A DNA stretch of 48,451 nucleotides from Lachnospiraceae bacterium (GCA_910575775.1 CAJTEY010000030.1:1-48451), one strand, 5' to 3'. Counted from the first letter of the stretch, positions 8,371 through 16,195 are shown. Numbers and translations: made by a program. Notes: generated by a model not told the origin, from the sequence alone.

Positions 8371-9696
8371 ATGCAGATACAGTTGCCCGATAAAGTGCAT
8401 CACATCATAAATACGCTGGAGGAGGCGGGATATGAGGCTTACGCAGTAGGCGGCTGTGTCAGGGATTCCATACTTGGCAGAAAGCCGGATGACTGGGATA
8501 TTACCACGTCGGCTAAGCCGGAGGAAATAAAACGTCTCTTCCCGAGAACCGTGGACACGGGAATTAAGCACGGAACCGTCACGGTTCTTCTGGGAGGAGA
8601 GGGATTTGAAGTAACGACCTATCGGGTCGACGGCGTCTACGAGGACGGCAGACATCCAAGCGAGGTGACTTTTACCGCCAGCTTAAAAGAAGATCTGAAA
8701 AGACGGGATTTTACAATCAACGCTATGGCTTACAATGCGCGCACCGGTCTGGTGGATCTTTACGGCGGTCTTGCGGACATAGAAAACCGGGTGATACGCT
8801 GTGTGGGGATTGCCGGAGAGAGATTTGACGAGGACGCTCTGCGCATGCTTCGTGCGGTGCGCTTTTCTGCCCAGCTCAGCTTTCGGATTGAGGAGGCGAC
8901 CGGGGAGGCGGTGAAGGCGCTTGCCCCCAATCTGCAGAAAATCAGTGCGGAGCGGATACAGGTGGAGCTGGTAAAACTGGTCACTTCTCCTAACCCCGAT
9001 TATCTGCGGACGGCTTATGAGCTTGGCATCACAGCGCAGATTCTGCCGGAATTTGACCTCTGTATGGAAACGCCACAGAGACATAAGCACCACTGTTATG
9101 ACGTAGGAGAGCACATCTTACATTCCATGATCGAAGTGGGGCCGGACAAAGTGTTGCGGCTTGGCATGTTATTCCACGATATCGGCAAGCCCCAGACTCT
9201 GACCATCGACCCGGACGGAACCACCCACAATAAAAGGCATCCCTTCGAGGGGGAAAAGATTACCAGAAAAGTGATGCGCCGTTTAAAATTCGACAACGAT
9301 ACCACAGATAAAGTGACAAAGCTGGTACTGTACCACGATTACGACATTGCACCGACAGAGGCGGGTGTGAGGCGGGCCATCAATCGCATGGGGGAAGATA
9401 TTTTTGCCATGATCTTCACCGTGCGGCGTGCGGATATTGCCGCGCAGAGTGACTACATGCGGGAGGAAAAGCTTGCAAAAGTTGCTTACATAGAAAAGCT
9501 GTACAGCGAAATTCTGGCCCGTAAGGATGCGGTCACCCTGAAGGATCTGGCGATTTCGGGAAATGATCTGATTGCCGAAGGAATGCCGCCCGGCAGGCAG
9601 ATTGGGGAAACGCTGTCCGCGCTTTTGGAGCGGGTGCTTGACGACCCTTCTCTGAATACGAGAGAGATTCTTCTCAAACTGTATAAAGAAGTGTAA
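8371..9696 (+). CDS. cca: CCA tRNA nucleotidyltransferase
   Basis: Cytoplasmic enzyme that adds or repairs the 3'-CCA end of tRNAs. The class II nucleotidyltransferase head contains GGCVRDSILGR followed by the DWDITT metal-binding pair, then RRDFTINAMAYN and EDALRMLRAVRFSAQL. The C-terminal part carries an HD domain (HHCYDVGEHILHS and LFHDIGKP), as in many Firmicute CCA enzymes. Length 441 residues is normal. The ATG at 8371 follows a weak purine-rich site (CAGGGAG). It sits between a small hypothetical gene and the CotS-like kinase gene, all on the plus strand. The call is firm; whether it does full CCA addition or only part cannot be told from sequence. Confidence 0.93.
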   Translation: MQIQLPDKVHHIINTLEEAGYEAYAVGGCVRDSILGRKPDDWDITTSAKPEEIKRLFPRTVDTGIKHGTVTVLLGGEGFEVTTYRVDGVYEDGRHPSEVTFTASLKEDLKRRDFTINAMAYNARTGLVDLYGGLADIENRVIRCVGIAGERFDEDALRMLRAVRFSAQLSFRIEEATGEAVKALAPNLQKISAERIQVELVKLVTSPNPDYLRTAYELGITAQILPEFDLCMETPQRHKHHCYDVGEHILHSMIEVGPDKVLRLGMLFHDIGKPQTLTIDPDGTTHNKRHPFEGEKITRKVMRRLKFDNDTTDKVTKLVLYHDYDIAPTEAGVRRAINRMGEDIFAMIFTVRRADIAAQSDYMREEKLAKVAYIEKLYSEILARKDAVTLKDLAISGNDLIAEGMPPGRQIGETLSALLERVLDDPSLNTREILLKLYKEV

Positions 9697-9754
9697 TGAA
9701 AATCCCCTGCCGGTCATAAGATGTAACAGTCAGAGTCAGGCGGGGGGTATTTTT

Positions 9755-10738
9755 GTGAATGACAGAGCTGTCAGTTTATTAGAAAATTATGAGATAGAGG
9801 TGCATCGTACATGGAAAGGCCGAGGGGCTATTTTGTGCGATTCAGACCGTGGTCTGCTCATTATGAAAGAATACAGCGGCCCGGCGGAGAAGGTCGGCTT
9901 TCAGGAGCACCTGCTGAATCATATCCGGGAAAGCGGCGTCGTGCGGGCGGAGTCCATTCTGCGGACGAAGGAGGATGAGCTGATTGTCCGGGATCAGGAC
10001 AGGACGGCTTATATTGTAAAGACATACTGTGAGGGCAGGGAGTGCGATCATCGAAATGCGCAGGAATGCCGCCAGGCGGTGGATACCCTGGCGCATCTTC
10101 ACGATGTCTGTGATCTTTCCGGCAGTGAAATGTTGGAGAATCAGCCTGTTTTTCATGTGGGAAATGAGTATGAAAAGCATAACCGGGAACTGAAAAAGGT
10201 GCGGAAATTTCTGCGGGAAAAAAGCCAGAAGACCGATTTCGAGATTTATTTGATGAAACATTATGATTATTTTATGGATATTGCCTTGCAAATTACGGGG
10301 GAATTGAGTTATTATGCCTATGAGGAGGATTCACATCCGTTCTCCGTTGTGTGCCACGGCGATTACCAGTATCATAATATCATACAGTCCGAGGGAGGCA
10401 GTGTGATTGTCAATTTCGAGAAGTGTGTCCGGGATTATCCTGTCCGCGACCTGTATCTGTTTATGCGCAAGCTTCTGGAAAAAAATAACTGGCCGCAGGC
10501 GCTTGGTGATATGCTGCTTTCGGGGTATAATGGAGTGAGACCCTTGAGTGACCGGGATTACAGGCAGTTGTATTTCCGCTTTGCTTATCCGGAGAAGTTC
10601 TGGAAAATCGTGAACTTCTACTATAATAGTGGGAAAGCATGGATTCCCGGGCGGAATATGGAAAAAATAGAGAAATTGTTTGCACAGGAGAGGGAGAAGC
10701 AGCTCTTTTTAAAGAGTGCATTTCCCGGCATAGATTAA
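9755..10738 (+). CDS. CotS-family spore coat / aminoglycoside phosphotransferase-like kinase
   Basis: Protein of 327 residues with the protein-kinase-like fold of the CotS and APH families. The catalytic loop is VVCHGDYQYHNII and the equivalent of the metal-binding DFG-like region is VIVNFEKC, where Asn-Phe-Glu replaces the common Asp-Phe-Asp. CotS proteins associate with the inner spore coat and some are thought to act on glycosylation or phosphorylation of coat components; the substrate is unknown. The GTG start at 9755 follows a run of six G. It is followed closely by the PEGA lipoprotein gene. The altered metal-binding residues may mean weak or no catalysis. Confidence 0.8.
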   Translation: MNDRAVSLLENYEIEVHRTWKGRGAILCDSDRGLLIMKEYSGPAEKVGFQEHLLNHIRESGVVRAESILRTKEDELIVRDQDRTAYIVKTYCEGRECDHRNAQECRQAVDTLAHLHDVCDLSGSEMLENQPVFHVGNEYEKHNRELKKVRKFLREKSQKTDFEIYLMKHYDYFMDIALQITGELSYYAYEEDSHPFSVVCHGDYQYHNIIQSEGGSVIVNFEKCVRDYPVRDLYLFMRKLLEKNNWPQALGDMLLSGYNGVRPLSDRDYRQLYFRFAYPEKFWKIVNFYYNSGKAWIPGRNMEKIEKLFAQEREKQLFLKSAFPGID

Positions 10739-10793
10739 ATTATGTGCTGTTTTTGCACAGCCTGTACAAGACAATGCGGAAATGGAGTATATA

Positions 10794-13013
10794 ATGATCA
10801 GAATGCACAGAAGAGTTTCAATGGCTGTTGCGGCGCTGGCACTGATGGCGGTTGTCTTGACGGGCTGCACCTCAGAGGCCAGCAACATCGGAAGGGCCAA
10901 GGATAAAAACGGAAGTGAGGATGTGGTGGATACCGGCTTTACGCTCTCTACCGTGGGCAGCTTTGATTCTGCGGATACGGCTGTCGTTCTGTCCACGGAT
11001 CTGAACAACAAAGCGGTGTCCTTCATCAACATGAATACAGGAAAATCGTATACCCTCTATTATGACGGAACCACTTACGTGAAGGATAAGCACGATGGTC
11101 CTATGACCATTTCCCAGATCAAAGCGGGGGATGTAGTTGATGTCACTTTCTTAAAAGGTAAGAAAAAACTTGCCAGCATCAAACGATCCCCGGAGGCATG
11201 GGTGTACGATGATTTGTACAATTATGATCTGACGGGGGAGAACAGGACGGCCATGATCGGCTCCCAGAAATATTCTCTTCCGGACAGCGCCGTTGTTTTA
11301 TCGGAGGGCCGACGTGTGGAAGCGGGCGAGGTCGTGTCCCAGGATGTGGTTACGATCTCGGGAATCAATCATAAAATTTACAGTGTCAATGTGGAAAGAG
11401 GGCATGGATATCTGCGTTTGAAAAATGAGCAGCCTCTGCTGGGCGGCTGGATTGAAGTGGGCAACAGCGTGATCCGTCAGATCACGGAGGACATGCTTCT
11501 CACGGTGCCGGAGGGTACCTATCAGGTAGTGCTTTCCAACAATAACGTGGGCTGCGTGAAGGAGATAACGGTGGAGCGCGGCAAGGAAGTGGTGCTCGAT
11601 GTGGGTGATCTGGAAGTTGCGGAAGATGCAGTTGGAAAGATTCTCTTCACGGTAGAGCCGGAGGGCGCGAAAGTCAGTGTGGACGGAAAGCCGGTGGATA
11701 TCACCAAGGCTGTGGAATTGAAGTACGGGATTCACCAGATACAGGCGGAGGCGAACGGTTACGATACCTTGACCAAACACATTCAGGTGGGATCAGAGTA
11801 TGCGACCATTTCCTTTAAGCTGGAGGAGAGCCGTAAAAACGACGGCGAAAACTCTGTCAGCGGCAATTCGACAACTACTGACCGTATCCCATGGCAGGAT
11901 ACGATGGATACTGCCAAAAAGCCGGACAGCGTCAGTGGTAATAATTCTTCGAGTGTAAGCGATAACGCGCTGGGAAGTGCGAACAATAACAAAGTGTATA
12001 TTGATTCCCCGAAAGACGTTGAAGTTTATCTGGATGGAAACTATATAGGACTTTCGCCGGTCAGATTTACGAAAACGGTGGGAAGACATGAAATCACGTT
12101 GAAAAAGACTGGATATAAGACAAAGACCTACACAATTTATCTGGAAAACACGAAAAAGGACGAGACTTACTCTTTTTCTGCCCTGGAAAAGATAAATACT
12201 GACGGCGACAAGAAAGATGACGATGATAATTCCAATAACGGGACGACCGCACCGGCACCTTTGTTGAAAGTTGAAATTAAACCTGGTACGGTTACCGTTG
12301 AAAAAGGACAGGAAGTAGCTTTTGAAGCGCAAGTCAGTTTAAATGACACAGATCAGAATGATGTCAGTATTACATGGGGGCTGGTCGGACAAAAATCAGA
12401 AGGAACTAAGTTTAAGGGAGGGGATGAACCCAGTACTTTGACGGTAGCTTCAGATGAATCTGCGGAGAGTCTTACGGTTACGGCTACATATTCGGATGGC
12501 GAAACAGGACAGACTCTGTCTGGAGAAGCGACGGTTACGGTTATTGAAAAGAAGACGCCAGAGGAGGTTGCGGTTGCATTTTTGATTGTACCTGATGAGG
12601 CAGAGGAAAAAATTAGCGAAGTTATTGTGGATGGGAAGTCGTGTGGGACGGATTTTCCTGAAAAGCTGTCCTGTGAGGAACATAAAATAACAGTAAAAGC
12701 GGATGGTTATGAAACATGTGAGAAAGTAGTTACAATTTCAGAAAACAGGAAAGAAGTTGAACTTAAATTTGAGAAAATTTCTGATTCTGTGACGGACACT
12801 GATTCGGATCCCGAAGATACAGTGGATCCACCATCTGATCAGAATGAGCCGGGATCGGTAATTGATGAGGATGAGAAAGAAAATGAGGATGCTCCTAAAG
12901 TGGAAGAGGAGAGCAACACAGAGAATAACAATGACGGATTGATTACAGAAAGAGTCGAGATCACCAAAGAAGCACATCCGATCAAAAAGTGGTTTTCCTC
13001 ATTGTTTAGATAA
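10794..13013 (+). CDS. PEGA-repeat lipoprotein
   Basis: Predicted surface lipoprotein of about 739 residues. The N-terminus has a basic start, a hydrophobic segment and the lipobox LTGC, so the mature protein should be lipid-anchored outside the membrane. Three PEGA-type beta modules are visible, around VEPEGAKVSVDGKPVD, around DSPKDVEVYLDGNYIGLSPV and around ISEVIVDGKSCGTDFP; an Ig-like stretch begins with VEIKPGTVTVEKGQEVAF. The C-terminal 70 residues are acidic and end in the basic HPIKKWFSSLFR. ATG 10794 is preferred because GGAG lies seven bases upstream. The last 800 bases appear more AT-rich than the first part. Role unknown; PEGA modules generally bind envelope polymers. Confidence 0.8.
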   Translation: MIRMHRRVSMAVAALALMAVVLTGCTSEASNIGRAKDKNGSEDVVDTGFTLSTVGSFDSADTAVVLSTDLNNKAVSFINMNTGKSYTLYYDGTTYVKDKHDGPMTISQIKAGDVVDVTFLKGKKKLASIKRSPEAWVYDDLYNYDLTGENRTAMIGSQKYSLPDSAVVLSEGRRVEAGEVVSQDVVTISGINHKIYSVNVERGHGYLRLKNEQPLLGGWIEVGNSVIRQITEDMLLTVPEGTYQVVLSNNNVGCVKEITVERGKEVVLDVGDLEVAEDAVGKILFTVEPEGAKVSVDGKPVDITKAVELKYGIHQIQAEANGYDTLTKHIQVGSEYATISFKLEESRKNDGENSVSGNSTTTDRIPWQDTMDTAKKPDSVSGNNSSSVSDNALGSANNNKVYIDSPKDVEVYLDGNYIGLSPVRFTKTVGRHEITLKKTGYKTKTYTIYLENTKKDETYSFSALEKINTDGDKKDDDDNSNNGTTAPAPLLKVEIKPGTVTVEKGQEVAFEAQVSLNDTDQNDVSITWGLVGQKSEGTKFKGGDEPSTLTVASDESAESLTVTATYSDGETGQTLSGEATVTVIEKKTPEEVAVAFLIVPDEAEEKISEVIVDGKSCGTDFPEKLSCEEHKITVKADGYETCEKVVTISENRKEVELKFEKISDSVTDTDSDPEDTVDPPSDQNEPGSVIDEDEKENEDAPKVEEESNTENNNDGLITERVEITKEAHPIKKWFSSLFR

Positions 13014-13039
13014 TTACTGATCTGCATAATAGGCACTCA

Positions 13040-13085
13040 GCGCCCTAAGTGAGGATATTTATCCTTATTAGGGCGCATTTTATTT
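13040..13085 (+). terminator. intrinsic terminator after PEGA lipoprotein gene
   Basis: GCGCCCTAA pairs with TTAGGGCGC around an inner GGAT/ATCC stem, followed by ATTTTATTT. It isolates the lipoprotein gene from the toxin-antitoxin module. Confidence 0.88.
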
Positions 13086-13140
13086 CTATTTTCAATGAAT
13101 TAATTTCTCTATATATGTAATGATAATGTAATGAAAATAC

Positions 13141-13182
13141 TTGATTTTTGCATTGCGGTAAGGTATAATTACTGAAATGCAA
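13141..13182 (+). promoter_or_regulatory. toxin-antitoxin promoter with centred operator dyad
   Basis: TTGATT (13141-13146), 17-bp spacer and TATAAT (13164-13169) form a good sigma-A promoter 30 bases before the antitoxin start. A 35-bp interrupted palindrome spans 13148-13182, with outer arms TTGCATT/AATGCAA and inner arms GTAA/TTAC, and its centre (13165) falls on the -10 box; 13 of 17 base pairs match. This is what autorepression by a ribbon-helix-helix antitoxin would need. Confidence 0.75.
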
Positions 13183-13198
13183 TGAAGGGAGGATAAAC

Positions 13199-13468
13199 AT
13201 GGCACAGGCAGTAAACGTAAATTTTCGCATGGATGCGGATTTAAAAAAAAGTATGGAGCAGGCATGTTCAGAATTAGGAATGTCGATGACGACAGCTTTT
13301 ACAATTTTTGCAAAAAAAGTAAGTCGTGAAAGAAGAATTCCTTTTGAGGTCAGTGTAGATCCTTTTTTTTCTGAGACCAATACGCGCTATTTGGAGAGGA
13401 TTGCTCAAGATGTTGCTCAAGGCCAGGCGTATTTTGCTGAGCATGAACTGGTGGAGGAAGAAGAGTAA
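13199..13468 (+). CDS. relB: RelB/DinJ-family antitoxin
   Basis: Antitoxin of 89 residues. The N-terminal 45 residues match the ribbon-helix-helix RelB/DinJ pattern (VNVNFRMDADLKKSMEQAC, then LGMSMTTAFTIFAKK), which binds DNA as a dimer and autoregulates the operon. The acidic C-terminus is expected to wrap the toxin. Start ATG has AAGGGAGG nine bases upstream. Its TAA overlaps the toxin ATG by one base (TAATG), implying translational coupling. Pairing a RelB-type antitoxin with a YoeB-type toxin differs from the Escherichia coli YefM-YoeB pair. Confidence 0.88.
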   Translation: MAQAVNVNFRMDADLKKSMEQACSELGMSMTTAFTIFAKKVSRERRIPFEVSVDPFFSETNTRYLERIAQDVAQGQAYFAEHELVEEEE

Positions 13469-13722
13469 TGCGGCTGCTTTGGGAAGACCGAGCCTGGGAT
13501 GACTATCTTTATTGGCAGGCACAGGACAAAAAGATACTGAAGCGAATTAATGTATTAATTGAGGAAATGAAAAGGACTCCTTTCGAAGGAAGAGGAAAAC
13601 CAGAGCCGCTGAAAGGAAATTTGAGCGGATATTGGAGTCGCCGTATTGATGATGTTAATCGGATTGTCTATTTTGAGGAAAACCATATGATTTATGTTAT
13701 TTCATGCCGGGGTCATTATTGA
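13468..13722 (+). CDS. yoeB: YoeB-family mRNA interferase toxin
   Basis: Ribosome-dependent mRNA endonuclease of 84 residues, the same length as E. coli YoeB. The catalytic set is fully conserved at the same numbers: Glu46, Arg65, His83 and Tyr84 at the very C-terminus. Other signatures are WDDYLYWQ near the N-terminus, RTPFEGRGKPEPLKGNLSGY and WSRRI. It is translated from an ATG overlapping the antitoxin stop. Everything needed for toxicity appears intact, so the module is probably functional. Cleavage should occur at translated codons in the ribosomal A site, by family knowledge. Confidence 0.95.
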   Translation: MRLLWEDRAWDDYLYWQAQDKKILKRINVLIEEMKRTPFEGRGKPEPLKGNLSGYWSRRIDDVNRIVYFEENHMIYVISCRGHY

Positions 13723-13766
13723 TATTTTTGCTGGCAACTGAAACAATGTAATATAAAGGAGCGCAT

Positions 13767-14471
13767 ATGTCTGAAAAAAAATACACCTATGAGGAATTTC
13801 TTCAAATCATTGCGGCGCTGCGCAGTGAAAACGGCTGCCCCTGGGATAAGGTACAGACTCATGACAGCTTAAAATCCTGCATGATGGAGGAGGCGGCGGA
13901 GCTGCTTGCCTCTATCCGTATTTACAATAAGACCGGCAATCCCGAAAATATGATTGAGGAATTGGGTGATGTCCTTCTGCAGGTTGTGATGCACGCGCAG
14001 ATTGCTTCTGAGGAAGGTCTTTTTACGATGGAGGATGTGATAAACGAGGTCAGCCGCAAAATGGTGCGGCGGCACCCTCATGTTTTTGGCACGGAAAGTG
14101 CGGATACACCCGATGAGGTGCTTGTGAACTGGGAGGAAATTAAAAAGGAGGAGAAGAAAGATAAGGATTGGGTACAATCACCCTTGAAGGATATACCGAA
14201 GGAGCTTCCATCATTGACCAGAGCGGTCAAAGTTTTAAAAAAGATAGATAAGCACTATGAGAAAGGGAACACATTTGATCAGGATACGGCTGCCATTTGT
14301 GAGCTGGCGGAGGCATTGAGAAACTGCGAGCCGCAGGCGGACAATAAAGAGACTGAGGCGCTTTTATCCGAGCTGCTTTTGCGGATCAGCGATGTGGCCA
14401 GAATTACCAAAATCCCGCAGGAACAGGCGTTAGCGGACCGAATAGAGGATTTAATAGAGAAATACGAGTAA
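13767..14471 (+). CDS. mazG: MazG nucleoside triphosphate pyrophosphohydrolase
   Basis: House-cleaning enzyme of 234 residues that hydrolyses (d)NTPs to the monophosphate and pyrophosphate. The all-alpha NTP-PPase fold is shown by NGCPWDKVQTHDSLKSCMME, the EEAAELLASI metal-binding helix, EELGDVLLQVVMHAQIA and RRHPHVFG. The C-terminal part is a reduced second domain, so it is somewhat shorter than the 263-residue E. coli protein. ATG at 13767 follows AAAGGAG. It heads the block that in Bacillus subtilis runs yabN (mazG), yabO, yabP, yabQ, divIC; here a hup gene is inserted after it, with its own promoter. Confidence 0.92.
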   Translation: MSEKKYTYEEFLQIIAALRSENGCPWDKVQTHDSLKSCMMEEAAELLASIRIYNKTGNPENMIEELGDVLLQVVMHAQIASEEGLFTMEDVINEVSRKMVRRHPHVFGTESADTPDEVLVNWEEIKKEEKKDKDWVQSPLKDIPKELPSLTRAVKVLKKIDKHYEKGNTFDQDTAAICELAEALRNCEPQADNKETEALLSELLLRISDVARITKIPQEQALADRIEDLIEKYE

Positions 14472-14542
14472 GTTTTCTGACAATAAACTATAAATTTTAT
14501 AAATAAAGTCTTAACAAGGAGAAAGAAACGTGGGTGCACCCG

Positions 14543-14569
14543 AAAAATGCCGTAAAAAAGGCATTTTTT
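14543..14569 (+). terminator. intrinsic terminator after mazG
   Basis: AAAAATGCC and GGCATTTTTT flank a short A-rich loop. The symmetric A and T tracts would also let it work in the other direction. Confidence 0.85.
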
Positions 14570-14571
14570 GC

Positions 14572-14600
14572 TTGACATGCCAGGTAAAAGCAGATATAAA
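14572..14600 (+). promoter_or_regulatory. strong sigma-A promoter of hup
   Basis: TTGACA (14572-14577), a 17-bp spacer and TATAAA (14595-14600), directly behind the mazG terminator. It fits the high expression expected for HU. Confidence 0.9.
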
Positions 14601-14668
14601 TATGTATAGACGGTTTCCGAGGGAAGCTAAATAATAATACGAAAACTCATTTAAGAGGAGGAGTTCAA

Positions 14669-14944
14669 ATGAACAAAACAGAGTTAGTTGCAGCAATGGC
14701 TGATCAGGCAGGATTATCTAAGAAAGATGCAGAAAAGGCTTTAAAGGCATTTACAGACGTGATTGCTGATGAGTTAAAGAAAGATGGCAAGGTACAGTTA
14801 GTTGGTTTCGGTACCTTTGAAGTTTCCAAGAGAGCAGCTAGAGAGGGTAGAAATCCTCAGAGCGGCGCTGTTATGAAGATCGCTGCATCCAAGGCTCCTA
14901 AGTTTAAGGCTGGCAAGGCTTTAAAGGATATGCTTAACGCATAA
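14669..14944 (+). CDS. hup: HU-family nucleoid DNA-binding protein
   Basis: Histone-like protein of 91 residues that bends and compacts DNA as a dimer. The full family pattern is present: MNKTELVAAMA, LSKKDAEKALKAF, VQLVGFGTFEVSKRAAREGR, the RNPQSG arm tip and the closing FKAGKALKDMLN. AAGAGGAGG precedes the ATG. Codon choice is noticeably more uniform and AT-ending than in the flanking genes, as expected for a highly expressed gene. It has its own promoter and terminator within the otherwise operon-like mazG-divIC block. Confidence 0.96.
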   Translation: MNKTELVAAMADQAGLSKKDAEKALKAFTDVIADELKKDGKVQLVGFGTFEVSKRAAREGRNPQSGAVMKIAASKAPKFKAGKALKDMLNA

Positions 14945-14965
14945 TTAAATTTCTGGTGACAAACA

Positions 14966-14996
14966 AGGCCTGTATGCATTGCATACGGGCCTTTTT
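14966..14996 (+). terminator. intrinsic terminator of hup
   Basis: AGGCCTGTATGC pairs with GCATACGGGCCT (one G-T pair) around ATT, followed by TTTTT. Confidence 0.92.
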
Positions 14997-15044
14997 CCGC
15001 ACATAAGCAGGGTATGAAGTGTAGAAAAGCAGAGGAGGATTCAA

Positions 15045-15287
15045 ATGCGACTGGATAAATATTTAAAAGTTTCAAGGCTGATCAAACGCCGCACGGTGGC
15101 AAACGAGGCATGTGATGCGGGAAGGGTATTTATTAACGACAGACCCGCCAAGGCGTCCGCCAACGTGAAGACAGGGGATGTGATCACTATACAGTTTGGC
15201 AATAAAGAAGTAAAAGTGGAGGTTCTCGATGTACAGGAGACGGTCCGCAAAGAGGAGGCCAAGGAATTGTTCCGCTACCTCACATAA
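15045..15287 (+). CDS. rqcP: S4-domain RNA-binding protein RqcP
   Basis: Small protein of 80 residues, mostly one S4 RNA-binding domain (MRLDKYLKVSRLIKRRTVAN, AGRVFINDRPAKAS, VKTGDVITIQFG). In B. subtilis the orthologue YabO/RqcP works with RqcH on stalled 50S subunits, stabilising P-site tRNA during alanine tailing. Position between mazG and yabP matches that genome. AGAGGAGG lies about seven bases before the ATG. The short HslR-type S4 protein is the alternative name, but length and context favour RqcP. Confidence 0.9.
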   Translation: MRLDKYLKVSRLIKRRTVANEACDAGRVFINDRPAKASANVKTGDVITIQFGNKEVKVEVLDVQETVRKEEAKELFRYLT

Positions 15288-15298
15288 AGACTGAAAAG

Positions 15299-15327
15299 GC
15301 ATATTTCCGAAAAGTCAGACATACACT
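15299..15327 (+). promoter_or_regulatory. sigma-E (sporulation) promoter of yabP
   Basis: GCATATT (15299-15305), 14-bp spacer and CATACACT (15320-15327) match the B. subtilis sigma-E consensus (KMATATT, CATACAMT) at every position. It starts 12 bases after the rqcP stop codon and leads into yabP, which is a mother-cell gene in Bacillus. Confidence 0.85.
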
Positions 15328-15334
15328 GAACCAG

Positions 15335-15350
15335 TACCATAATTATGGTA
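15335..15350. promoter_or_regulatory. perfect 16-bp palindrome before yabP
   Basis: TACCATAATTATGGTA sits directly downstream of the sigma-E -10 box, about where transcription starts, and just before the yabP ribosome site. It could be a regulator site or simply a weak mRNA fold. Confidence 0.5.
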
Positions 15351-15362
15351 TAGGAGGCGTGT

Positions 15363-15653
15363 ATGGAAGATCTGAACAACAGCGGTAAACGGCCGCATAA
15401 ACTGATGCTTACAGGCAGAAGAACCTGCGCACTGACAGGTGTAAATGATGTGCTTTCCTTTGATGTAAATGAGATTTTGTTGGAAACAGAGCAGGGTATG
15501 CTGATGATACGCGGCGGAGAGCTGCATGTCAGCAGACTTTCTCTGGATAAGGGAGAAGTGGATATCGACGGGCGGATTGACAGCTTTACTTACTCGGAAA
15601 CCGCAGGGTACGGAGCCAAAGGAGAGTCTCTGCTGGCGAGACTGTTTAAGTGA
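15363..15653 (+). CDS. yabP: sporulation protein YabP
   Basis: Protein of 96 residues of the YabP/YqfC family, made in the mother cell during spore formation in Bacillus. Recognisable parts are HKLMLTGRRTCALTGVNDV, FDVNEILLETEQGMLMIRG and the LHVSRLSLDKGEVDIDGRID stretch. AGGAGG lies seven bases before the ATG. It is followed after 22 bases by yabQ, as in Bacillus, and preceded by a consensus sigma-E promoter. In B. subtilis the exact biochemical role is not known; it is needed for normal coat or cortex formation together with yabQ. Confidence 0.92.
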   Translation: MEDLNNSGKRPHKLMLTGRRTCALTGVNDVLSFDVNEILLETEQGMLMIRGGELHVSRLSLDKGEVDIDGRIDSFTYSETAGYGAKGESLLARLFK

Positions 15654-15675
15654 CAGTGTGGAGGATGGGAAAGGT

Positions 15676-16164
15676 ATGAGCCGGGAGATCGTACAGGAGC
15701 TTACTTTTTTTACACATTCTGTCCTTATGGGGCTGGTCATCACTTTTATCTATGACTGGATCCGGGTGCTGCGCAGGCTTTTCAAGCATGGGACAGTCCT
15801 GACGTCGGTGGAAGACCTTTTGTTCTGGCTGGCCTGCGGGATCGGCGTATTTTATATGCTCTACAGAGAAAACGACGGGACGCTACGCTGGTTTGCCATT
15901 CTCGGAGCCGCAATCGGTATGTTTTTTTATAAATTGGTTGTGCAGGATGCATTTATAAATGTTATGTCAACATGCATACACAAGATCATGTGGTTCATTT
16001 TTCGTCTCCTACAAATTGTGCTAAAACCCTTGAAAAGCCTGTATTTTACTGGGAAAACATTTGTTCTTCACATGGGAAAAAAATTGAAAAAGTGTAAAGA
16101 ATTTATTAAAAAACGGTTGACGGGTTTGCTGAAAACAATTAGAATGGTTTTATGTAAACGCTAA
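15676..16164 (+). CDS. yabQ: sporulation membrane protein YabQ
   Basis: Membrane protein of 162 residues. The N-terminal 110 residues contain several hydrophobic segments (FFTHSVLMGLVITFIYDW, LLFWLACGIGVFYMLY, FAILGAAIGMFFYKLVV) and the conserved YDWIRVLRR and DLLFW motifs of YabQ. The C-terminal 50 residues are strongly basic. In Bacillus the protein lies in the outer forespore membrane and is needed for cortex formation. The ATG at 15676 is chosen because the family begins directly before the first membrane segment; a GGAGG lies about 11 bases upstream. Shares the yabP transcript. Confidence 0.9.
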   Translation: MSREIVQELTFFTHSVLMGLVITFIYDWIRVLRRLFKHGTVLTSVEDLLFWLACGIGVFYMLYRENDGTLRWFAILGAAIGMFFYKLVVQDAFINVMSTCIHKIMWFIFRLLQIVLKPLKSLYFTGKTFVLHMGKKLKKCKEFIKKRLTGLLKTIRMVLCKR

Positions 16165-16195
16165 CAGGCGGGGGGAGAGGGGAAAAGTTCGAAGC

